Source: Diphasiastrum complanatum (lineage: Eukaryota; Streptophyta; Lycopodiopsida; Lycopodiales; Lycopodiaceae). From it: a stretch of DNA of 64,000 bases. The DNA lies in the NCBI GenBank assembly GCA_029204225.1, contig CM055094.1:16211595-16275594 (forward strand), read 5' to 3'. Under the pieces are notes generated by a model. The model was not told the DNA's origin and made no database searches. It saw only the letters and a list, made by a program, of their open reading frames with translations. This document shows, one piece after another, positions 52,332 through 64,000 of the stretch. Both the position numbers and the translations under genes were made by a program. Each line of letters starts with the position of its first letter. The first letter of the stretch is position 1.

Positions 52332-54769
52332 TAAGTTCTTTCATGCTGCACCTTTTAGCTCTTTACAACTCGTTGATGATGTGGTCAAACAAAGGTTGCT
52401 GCATTCTCTCAAAGAAGCTGCTTAGGTGAGTATGCTTCCAAAAGAAATTGACTCCTTTGCCATAAATTTGAGTCCTCGCATGAAGCAAAATCCAAGCCCC
52501 GGTATGAAGTAATGGAAATTGCCATCCAAATATTAGGGTGGTAAGTATACAGAAAAACTGTATATAGTTTGGTTGCAGACACCTCTCTGCAACAAATGGG
52601 GCTGTATTCAGTGATGCAGATAGGGCATACTAAGCTATCAGAGAAACCAAGCTTGAGATGATACAGACAACTTATGGAGGCAGCCACTGGCCGGGGTGGC
52701 TGACCAGGACAGTTGTACATATATTTCTCAACGGATATTTTATTTATACTATCCATCATACGTGATAAGAAAAATTTGAGCAGAAGAAACCGTGTCGTCT
52801 TGTATTAGTAGGTGAATTCATTTAAGCATTCTGTTCAACACTTCAAGCATCCGCCTTTGAGGAGATTCAAAATGCAGCAGAATTGTAGAGAAAAAGTGTT
52901 TCCAATCCAGTGCAGTTTATTAGGAGCTTCTACGTATGAAGCTCCTAATATTTGGTGCTCCAATTCAGGTCAAAAGAAAGGAAGCATATGATAGTTTAGT
53001 CCTGTTATACGTAATCAAAAGCTGCGGCTACGACAAAGCATTTCATCCTCTATGCAGATATTTGTTTTGGAAAACAATCTTGAGCTCTATAGATTCAGAA
53101 TTTTCTACATGCGCAGAATCTGTTCAAAATTTCAATCATCAGGTCTCATTATTATGTCTTAGGTCAACACATTCACCTTTTTTTTGCATTTTTCCAAAAA
53201 ATGCGAAGAGAAAGAGAAAATTCCAAAAGATCCTATATTTTTAAGGGTTAAATTGTTAAAGACACCTTGGGCAGCTTAAACTTGTTTTAAGGGCACCTTC
53301 GGCGTATTTCGCTTTTTTCGAAAAGTGCGAGAAAGGTGAACTGCTAAAGACATCTTCGCCTTTTTGAGGGCATCTTCAACTCTCTAGGAGCACTCTAAAA
53401 CTTGTTTAAAGGCACTTTCGGCTTTTTCGCAAAAACCTCGAAAGAAGAGAAAATGCCGAAGGTTGTCTGTTTTGAACGAGGAACGTTTCCAGCCACTTCC
53501 CAAAATTTGCGAAGTGAGAGAAAATCAATTCACGTAAAATGCGAAGTGAGAGATTTTGTGGCGTCCTCATCCGCATCAACGATACTGATTTGTTGACCGT
53601 ATATATACTATGTATAGTTGTCACAAAAGCCATATACTTCCAAGTACAACGGCTTTCCTGATTAGGTGACAAACATTCAATGTAATCAATACACGGATGA
53701 AATCTATAAATAGATCATCCAAGCACAGATTATTGGTTGCTCCGTCCATGAGACGTATTATTTGAGCCTCTCAGTTACGTCGTCAATTTTTGGTTGTAAT
53801 TGCTATTTGTATTGTGCTTCAGTGTAATATAGCAGCAGCAGCTTTTCTACAGAACACGGACGTCTACGACTCCTCAGTTTTTTATCAAACAATGGCTGTC
53901 TTTGATGCCTGAGGAACTCGCGATATCATACTGCTCTTCCATTCATTTCAGAACCATACTTCAATCTGATTTTCAGTAATATCACACACAAACCATTTCT
54001 AATCTCTTCGGTAGACTGTACTTTCGTTTTTGAGAGTATGAAGTAATTTTTAAGTTCTTGTTGGGCAATTAGAACACTTAAAGTTGTGATTACATTTAGC
54101 ATAAGCTGTCTATTAGACTGGTTTTGCATCTAGCAGCTGATTAGAACGGGAGAGCTGTTCCGCTATATTTCTGCTCTCTTCTCCGTTCGCGTTCTTCCAT
54201 CTCCCTTGCCCCATCCGGAATCCGTTCCGTGGGGGGGGGGGGGGGGCAATACGAAACTGCTAATTTTTTTTCTTTTTAAAGAAAAATTTTCCACCCCTTT
54301 TTGGGTGGAAATTATTTTGGAGCTAGCTGGAGCTAGGATGCAAAATTTGCTTTGCTATCAATTTTCCATTTGTTTTGATCATGTGGCATGTATTGCGAAA
54401 AGATTGACAGTATTTCGGTTGGTCGCAGTGCCTTGCATTTTTCGTGACGTACATTTTCGTTTTCTCCTAAAGTTTTTCTTGCTTTTTTTAGATTAGTTGT
54501 AGATTTGTTTTTTGTTATTCAATCTGATAGATTTCGATTGTTGTACCGATCCTCTCTGGCATGGCGCAGTTTTGAATATGACATTTTCTAAGATTGGGGT
54601 ATAGGGTCTCTAAGAGATTAGGGTTTTTGGTTTGGGAATTGTTTTGTCTATTTTTTTGCATTCTAGATAGTCGCTAGGGTTGTGGTCGGAGGTTGACATA
54701 TTTGAGGGGAGTTAGGGATTGCAAAGCGATGTAAAGAGATGGTGGTGCCGCTATTGCGGAACGGAGAGA
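52332..54769. other. SFR2 3' UTR and downstream DNA
   Basis: The first few hundred bases are probably the 3' UTR. The end cannot be fixed, and no strong AATAAA was noted near the stop. Degenerate repeats of a GGCACCTTCGGC type run at about 53255-53450. A G16 run lies at 54231-54246. Small open frames here resemble nothing known. Confidence 0.45.
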
Positions 54770-57752
54770 GTGAGCACTTTTTAACGTCATTTGCCCCGAA
54801 ACAATCTGTGTTGAAAATAACGCAATTTGGGCACGCAAAATGGATTAGTTTTGCAGTTTTTCGTTTAACGGTCCAGTTTCATCGAACGAGATCGGTTTTT
54901 TCTGTTCTATGTTTCGGCCAGTGGGCAATGTCGAGGAGAACCTGCAGGAACAAACCGGACATCGAATGGTCAAATAGGTAACCTGGGACCTTCGTTCGAA
55001 GTCTAGCCCAAGAAAGCCTTCAAGGATAGTTGGCCGCCGGTCAGGTCCTAGAACGGGTCAGATTCGGTGGATATTGTCCAAAATTTCAAACGGGGGGTGG
55101 TCACAGGTTCACGAACTCGATATGGACCGGACAGATCCATTGTTGCTCAGTTTTGACGTCGTTTGCCCCGAAACAGTCTTTGTGTGAGAAATAACATATT
55201 TAGGGCATGGAAAATATACTAGTTTTGTAGTTTTGTGTTCAACGGTCCAATTTCTCCGAACGAGGTCAGTTTCTCCTGCTATCTGTTTTGGCCAGTGGGC
55301 AACGTCTAGGGGAATCTGCAAGAACATACCGCACACCGAACGGTCAAATAGCTAATCTGGGACTTCCGTTCGAAGTCCAGCCCAAGGAAGGGCTTCAGTG
55401 ATTGTTGGCCGGTCTAGACCTAGAATGGGTCAGATTTGGTGGATATCGTCAGGAATTCCAGACGAGGGATGGTCATAGGTTTGTAAACCCAATACGGACT
55501 GGACGGATCCATTGTTGTTCAGTTCCGACGTTGTTTGTCCCAAAATAGTCTGTGTGTCGAAAATAATGCAATTAGGGCATGGAGAATGGAGTAGTTTTGC
55601 AATTTTCCGTTCAACGATTCAGTTTCACAAAACGGGATCAATTTTTCTTGCTTTCTCTTCCGACCAATGCGCAACGTCGAGAGGACCTTGCAGGAACAGA
55701 CCGAATAGGTAACTTGGGACCTCTGTTCAAAGTCATGCCCAAGAAAGGGCTTCAGGGAAAGCTGGTCGGTCGGGATTTGGAATGGCTTGGAATCAGTGGA
55801 TAGCGTCTGGAATGTCGACGGGAGGTGGACACAGGTTTGTGAACCCGATCAGACCGATCCACTGTTGTTCAGTTTCGACATCATTTGCCCCAAAACAGTC
55901 TTCGTGTCGGAAAGGTCCCTGTTAGGGCATGAAAAATGGACTAGTATTGCAATTTTCCGTTCACGATCCAGTCACAGACCGAATGTCGAACCGTCAGATA
56001 GGTAACTTGGAACCTCCTTTCGAAGTCAAACCCAGGAAAGGGCTTTGGGAAAAGTTGGCCAGTCGATCTGGAATGGCTCGCGCCGTGAACATTGGACGGG
56101 AGGTGGACACGAGTTCGTGAACCGGACACGAACCGTACGGATTCACTGCTGCTCATTTCCGACGCCGTTTGCCCCGAAACAGGCTTTGTGCCGGAAAGAT
56201 CCCTATTAGGGCATGGGAAATGGACTAGTTTTGCAGTTTTTCATTCAACAATCCAATTTCACCGAACGGGGTCGATTTCTCTTGCTGTCTGTTTCGGCAA
56301 GTGGGCAACGTCGAGGGGACCCTGTAGGAACAGATCGCACGTCGAAAAGTCAGATAGGTAACCTGGGACCTTTGTTTGAAGTTCAACCCAAGAAATGGCT
56401 TCAGGGATAGTTAGCTGGTCGAGATCTGGAATGGGTCAGAGTCGATGGATATCATCCAGAATTATAGACAGGGGGTGGTCATAGATTCGTGAACCTGATA
56501 CAGATCGGACCGGATCCACTATTGTTTAATTTCGACGACTTATGCACCGAAACAATCTTTGTGCCAAAAATAACGCAATTAGGCATGGAAATGAACTAGT
56601 TTGCAGTTTTTCGATCCAGTTTCTTCGAACGGAATCGATTTCTCCTGCTGTTGTTCTGGCCAATGGATAACGTTGAGTGGAACTTGCAAGGACAGACCGC
56701 ACACTGAATGGTCAGCTAGGTAACTTGGGACCTTCGTTCGAAGTCCAGCCCAGGAAAGGGCTTCAGGGATAGTTGGCCGGTCAAGACCTAGAACGGGTCA
56801 AATTTGGTGGATTGATCATCTAGTATTCCAAACAATTTTTTTCATAGGTTTTCCGATACGGACTGGACGGAGCCACTATTGCTCAGTTTCGACATCGTTT
56901 GCCCCGAAACAGTCTTTGTGCCGAAAATAACGCAGTTAGGGAATGGAAAATGGACTAGTTTTGCAATTTTTTGTTCAACGGTCTAGTTTCTCTAACCGGG
57001 TTCGGTTTCTCCTATTGTCTATTCCGACTAGTGGGCAACGTCGAGGGGAACAGACCGCACACCAAAATGATCAGATAGCTAACTTGGGACCTCCTTTCGA
57101 AATCCAGCCCAAGAAAGGACTTCAAGGATAGTTAGCCGGTCGAGACCTGGAATGGGTCGAATTCGATGGATAATTCCAGACGGGGGGTGGTCATAGATTT
57201 GTGAACCCGATACGGATCGGAAGGATCCACTGTTGCTCAAATCTGACAACATATGCCCCCAAAACAAGCTTTGTGCCAGAAATAATGCAGTTAGGGCATG
57301 GGAAATGAACTAACTTTGTAGTTTTTTGGTTCAGTTTCTCCAAATGGGATTGGTTTCTCTTGTTGTCCACTCTGGCCAATGGATAACGTCGAGGGGAACT
57401 TGCAAGAACAGACCGCATGTCGAATGGTCAGCTAGGTAACTTGGGATTTTCGTTTGAAGTTCAGCCAAGAAAGGGCTTAAGGGATAGTTGGTCAGTCAGG
57501 GCCTAGAACGGGTCGGATTAGATGGATATCATCTAGAATTACAAAAGGGGGTTGGTCATAGGTTCGTGAACCCGATACGGACTGGACGGAGCCACTGCTG
57601 CTCAGTTTTGACGTCGTTTGCCCCAAAACAGTCTTTGTGTCGAAAAAACGTAGTTAGGGCAAATGGACCATTTTTGTAGTTTTTCATTCAACGGTCCAGT
57701 TTCTCCAACCGGGGTCGGTTTCTCCTTATGTCTGTTCCGACTAGTGGGCAAC
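54770..57752. repeat. Nine-unit diverged tandem array, unit about 350-370 bp
   Basis: The anchor TTTGCCCCGAAACAGTCTTTG (or a close variant) occurs near 54790, 55160, 55534, 55885, 56169, 56541, 56899, 57252 and 57618. Each unit also keeps AGGGCATGGAAAATGG, GTGGGCAACGTCGAGG, GGTAACTTGGGACC and AAGTCCAGCCCAAG. The unit starting at 55885 is about 80 bp short. Units differ mainly at C/T and G/A, as expected for decay of methylated CG sites. Confidence 0.9.
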
Positions 57753-58760
57753 GGGCACTTTACTTTTATGTATTTGATCAAATTTATGTGGCCATTGTGG
57801 AGTTAAATGCCAAATTAGCTAGTTTTAGTAACTAGTCTTGATTCTAGCTCATAGTTTGGATCTAGATGTTGATTTGTGCATTCTCCACTTTTAGGATTGA
57901 TTGGGATTCATTTTGTTGTAAAATTTTGTCACTGAACTCTCTCCTCAACATACGCCCCATCAACAAATCTCCAATTGCTCACACTCTTGAATAAAGATCA
58001 AGTTGCTTGCCTTTTCTAAATAAGTGCTAAGGTGCTTCAATTTTAGTAAAAACATGCTTGGTGAGCAAGATAATAGTCAGTGTTGGGATTCATTTTGTTG
58101 TAAAATTTTGTCACTGAACTCTCTCCTCAACATACGCCCCATCAACAAATCTCCAATTGCTCACACTCTTGAATAAAGATCAAGTTGCTTGCCTTTTCTA
58201 AATAAGTGCTAAGGTGCTTCAATTTTAGTAAAAACATGCTTGGTGAGCAAGATAATAGTCAGTGGATTCTCCCTATACGAAAGTGAATTTACTCTCAATT
58301 TTTTGCAAGTTGTTGGTCCCTTCAACTCTTATAGCATTAGCAAATCAATACGTATGGGTATGGTGTCCACACAATGCTCCTGAACTCTCTCCTTAACATA
58401 CGCCCCATCAACAAATCTCCAATTGCTCACTCTCTTGAAAAGATCGGGTTATTCGCCTCTTCTGAATAAGTGCACTTCAATTCTAGTAAAAACACGTTTG
58501 GTGAGAAAGATAATAGTCAGTGGATTCTCCCTGTATGAAAGTGAATTTACTCTCAATTTCTTGCAAGTTGTTGGTCCTTTCGACTCTTATAGCATTAGAA
58601 AATCAAGACGATGGCCGCACATGGTATGGTGTCCACACGATGTTCCTGAACTCTCTCCTCAACATACGCCCCGCCCCATCAACAAATCTCCAATTGCTCA
58701 CACTCTTGAATAAAGATCAGGTTGCTCGCCTCTTCTGAATAAGTGCTAAGGTGCTTTAAT
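57753..58760. repeat. Direct repeats: one exact 182-bp duplication plus older copies
   Basis: 57901-58082 is repeated at 58083-58264 with no difference seen. Diverged partial copies (CTGAACTCTCTCCT..AACATACGCCCC) occur at about 58381 and 58648, within a larger unit of about 258 bp (GTGGATTCTCCCT at 58262 and 58520). Confidence 0.85.
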
Positions 58761-60746
<1,986 letters not shown>

Positions 60747-61049
60747 AAAGTAGTAAATACAAGTACCCTATCTAGGAAGAGTCTATTTCTTTGAGTATTA
60801 AACTATGGAAAGGGAAGTTATTTGAAGCCAGGCAGGTAGATAAAGACAAGTTTGCCAATTATAGTGCTACATGTAAGGAGTCATAAATTGATAAAGTACT
60901 CAAGTTGGGAATACTATTTTTGAGGAGGAACTTTATGTAGGCCCCTCTTGTCTTCAAAAAAACATACAGAAAAACCCAAGTTGCTCTTGTTGGTTTTGTG
61001 ACTCTATAGAATGTTATGGTTTACGATTAGGGAGGACATTCTATAACTA

Positions 61050-62080
61050 TGATAATGTTCAAGAAAAAAACTTCATTGCAAATAGCCTATCTAAATGTTC
61101 AATTGTCTTGGTACCTAAAAACCAAATATTGTTTTGGTCAAAGACTTTATGTTTCGCATTATGTTAAACACTCATTACAAGATTATCATGAAAGCCATTG
61201 GAAGGAGGTTGGGACACTATTAGCTAAGCACATTGATTCAAAACAATATGGTTTTATTGGGAGTAGGATTAATAGTAAATAGAACTTGCCTATGGCTATT
61301 GATACAACATTGTCAAAGAACTTTCCAGCTATCACTCTTAGAATGGACCTTGAGAAAGCTTTTGATAAACTTGGTTGGGATAACTTGTTTAGATGCTATA
61401 ATTTTTTTGGTAAACTTGAATATATGTTGAAGATGTTTTTTTTCCTTCTTTATTTTCGCTACTATTGTTGCAATTCAAATTAATGGAAGGTTGTCTAGCA
61501 AGTTTGAAATTTAATGTGAGGTCAAGCAATGATATCCACTTTCACCTCTACTCTATGTTATCGCTACTTTCAACTCCAAAGTTATCCACTTTCTCCTCTA
61601 TGTAATCGCTACTTCAACCTTTACGAGGAGGATCAAAGACTTAGTTTAGTGAGGGGAGTTGCAAGGCACTGACTTTTGTACCTCTAGAGAACTTACCATC
61701 CAAGCCTTTGCTAATGAGACCACCTTGTTTCTTTTGGCCACTACATAGAATATGAAGTCTTTATCTAGCATCTTGAATCAATCTTATGATTTGTTGAGCT
61801 CATAAGCTAGAATTATGATGCATTAAATTATGTGCATGAGTGGTTGAAGACTTAAAATCTTAATTGGGTTCCAAAGAGCAAAATCAAAAAACATCTCGGA
61901 GTTCCTATTGGGTCATATGTTTCTAAGAGAAATGTTTCAGAAGACTTCAGAGAAATTTTAGAAAAAGTTGCACAAATGACAGGTCATTTTCTTTCCATTT
62001 TATATTTTTATGTGTCAAGTTGGATTGGCGCTTCCACTACTATCATGAGACATTTTTTGTGGCTTCCATTTTAATGCTTG
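61050..62080 (+). pseudogene. Decayed L1-type LINE reverse transcriptase
   Basis: Scattered over frames: LLAKHIDSKQYGFIGSRINS, LRMDLEKAFDKLGWDNLF (RT block with the first Asp), EVKQ-stop-YPLSPLLYVI, FANETTLFLLA in place of FADDT, and HLGVPIGSYVSKR. The order fits plant L1. The catalytic Asp pair is lost and stops are common. Confidence 0.6.
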
Positions 62081-63720
62081 TATTTTCTTTTGCAACGTAG
62101 GTTGCTTGATTGGCAATCTTGAAAGTCATTTTCAATGCAAAATAGTAACAAATTCATTTTCAATTATTCCAAGTTGCAGAAAAAGTCCTGTTTATCCAAT
62201 TATTGAATGTCGTCCATGATTCTTGAAAAAACCTTTAGAGGTAGCCTGTGAGGATGCCAAAGTACCTGTTTAGTCTAGATAAAGCAAGTAGAGGCATTGC
62301 CACCACATAAGTTGGTTAAAAAGAGATTTATCATACTTGTAAAAGAAGCCCCAAACCATTTTAGTTTATTGAAGGTCCCAACTTCTCTTTGCTAGTCCAT
62401 GTACAATTTTAAATTGCCAAACAATGAAAGTTGTTTATATTTAAATTGTATGCCATCAATTTTGTTGTCCCCTTTCACGTGAGAATATTGATGCAAGCTA
62501 GTGGACAAATAGGCTAAGCTCAAAAGAGGCTCTTCAAGTCATCTTGGAAGGGTACAAGTTTTATGAACCTTTCTTGCCTAACAAATGAAAGAATTACTTC
62601 ACCCATCAATATGAAAGGAATTTCTTTAGTGAGATAATATTGGATATGTTAATTGTTACATAAGCATACTTACTACAATGAAAGTAGCAACTTTACATAA
62701 AATTGTGGCTTTCAAGGTCATTCAATGGGCTTGTGAGGTTATCTTCATTTGTGAGCATTGGGTAAGAGAAAGTACATATCTAGAGATAAAAAAAAGTGAA
62801 AAAAAATGGTTAATCATGTCATGTGGATTAGGACACATGCCATGAATTGACACGTGGACAAATAAAAGTAATCTAAGAACGTGCCTTCCTATAATTTGGA
62901 ATTCACATCTTGCCTATATATGGGGATTGCCAAAAGAAGTATGATAGAATGGCCATTTATATCTAGCCAATCCCATTCTATATTCCCAAGGCATGCTTGC
63001 AAGGATTAGAAACTATATCAACCCCATTTTCAAGATCAGGAAGATCACTCCAATCCAACTATCAAGGAAGTAGAAGAACTCCTCAAAGCAGCTTAGTTTG
63101 TAAAGCTTTTCGCTCCTCATAAAATTTGGATTTTGTTTCTTGTCAGGTGTTCTTGGATGAGACAACCTAGGCTTGTCCAAAAAATGAAATGTCATTTGAA
63201 ATTGCTATTAATTTTGTAAAGCTTAAACATTGTCCAAGTTGACTTAGCAGGATGTAGTTAGGTCTACAAGATCGACTCTAAGAAATAATTGTATAATGAG
63301 TTCGTGTATTCCGACTATAGTATGAAAGTTCTTCCCCAACTACACTATGAGTTAATTTTTTTTATATAAGATAAAAAATAGTTCCATCAAAACCCACCAT
63401 CCTCCCAAGGTCTACATTTTGAAAATCTTATAGATAATCTAAAATAGAGCTCAAAACTACTCTCAAAATTTTCAAATTGCATTTTTCCAAGTTAAAAAAA
63501 AAAAATTGAACTTTTATATAGACTATGAAAGAGAAAATTAACTACAAAGTAAGCAGTCTTTGATTATTTTTTGAAACTCTCTCAAGCTTGCAAATCTTCA
63601 ACTGCAAACATTGTCCATTTTTCCAATAATTAGAAGCAAGAGCTAGTAAATATAACTTGCAAACTTCTTCCATCCAAATTGTTCGTGGTAGCAAGCCATA
63701 GGATAAAGCAATACATTTTT
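62081..63720. other. AT-rich DNA, nothing recognised
   Basis: Possibly the tail of the L1 remnant. No convincing frame. Confidence 0.35.
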
Positions 63721-63734
63721 TTCCATTGGCAATT

Positions 63735-63930
63735 TGACATCCCTTCTAGAAAGAATTTTGTGAAAATTTAGATGTTTGGCCATTTCCACCACACCATGAC
63801 ATAGCATGCAAAGCTTGTCGTAAAAAAAAATTCCTCTTTCTAGAATGTAAGCCTTTTGTGATTAATCTCCATGAGAACCCTTTCAATTTTCCTACTTTAA
63901 ATCTTTTGATAAATGGAAATCTGGCTTATC
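63735..63930 (-). pseudogene. L1-type zinc-binding end domain (zf-RVT), minus strand
   Basis: On the minus strand KLKGFSWRLITKGLHSRK is followed, after a frame change, by LCMLCHGVVEMAKHLNFH, the spacing of the zf-RVT domain found behind plant L1 reverse transcriptases. Opposite in direction to 61050-62080, so from another copy. Confidence 0.45.
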
Positions 63931-64000
63931 CAATTTGTTTGTAAATCTTTCATTTTCCATTTGACATTGTATTAGTACAATGTGTTCTTAAGATCTCTAA

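Noticed and set aside
52936-53244. 102-codon frame downstream of SFR2
   Set aside because: No similarity recognised; ends in low-complexity Lys/Arg; likely chance.

Overview
The window is nuclear DNA from a flowering plant. Its one host gene is SFR2 (SENSITIVE TO FREEZING 2), a glycoside-hydrolase family 1 protein of the outer chloroplast envelope that acts as a galactolipid:galactolipid galactosyltransferase. Ten exons (282-52331, plus strand) join in frame through GT/AG junctions into 821 codons (820 residues plus stop). Both GH1 catalytic glutamates, an N-terminal membrane segment and the SFR2-type C-terminal region are present. The species cannot be named from sequence alone. Introns of 26, 11 and 9.4 kb suggest a repeat-rich genome such as a magnoliid or other early-diverging lineage, but that is only a guess.

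Intron 1 (460-26640) is a stack of nested insertions. (a) A decayed Ty1/copia element (about 1988-7440) contains a young LTR element with no coding capacity (2735-6670, TSD AAAAG) and a fold-back element (6680-6909). (b) A repeat here called family X (about 7880-9060) is split by a hAT-like element (8023-8795, 8-bp TSD). (c) A broken Ty3/gypsy element (gypsy-1, about 10390-19712) is split by a young, nearly intact copia element (copia-2, 14056-19466, TSD CTTCG). (d) A second X copy (20302-26128) is split by an internally deleted gypsy element (gypsy-2, 20535-25914) that lacks reverse transcriptase and the integrase core.

Intron 4 holds a third X copy (minus strand). Intron 5 (29702-40751) holds the LTR and leader of a gypsy-1 relative on the minus strand, a hAT-like element (31755-32464), broken gypsy pol copies on both strands, a LINE 3' fragment and GTTCCT-rich arrays. 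Intron 8 (41811-51259) holds two head-to-head LINEs with TC-rich ends, a terminal-inverted-repeat element with a GC-rich core (48061-48713) and a solo LTR (49687-50253, TSD CTTAA).

Downstream of SFR2 (52332-64000) no second gene was recognised. This part has a nine-unit tandem array with a unit of about 360 bp (54770-57752), a recent 182-bp duplication (57901-58264), a 103-bp GA microsatellite and remnants of L1-type LINEs.

The best candidates for something new are: repeated stem-loops just behind the primer-binding site of the non-coding LTR element; a LINE whose reverse transcriptase looks neither L1- nor RTE-like and whose 3' ends are TC-rich rather than poly(A); an SFR2 with an unusually long acidic linker; and the tandem array downstream. 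Open reading frames inside the repeats are treated as element genes or chance frames, not host genes.
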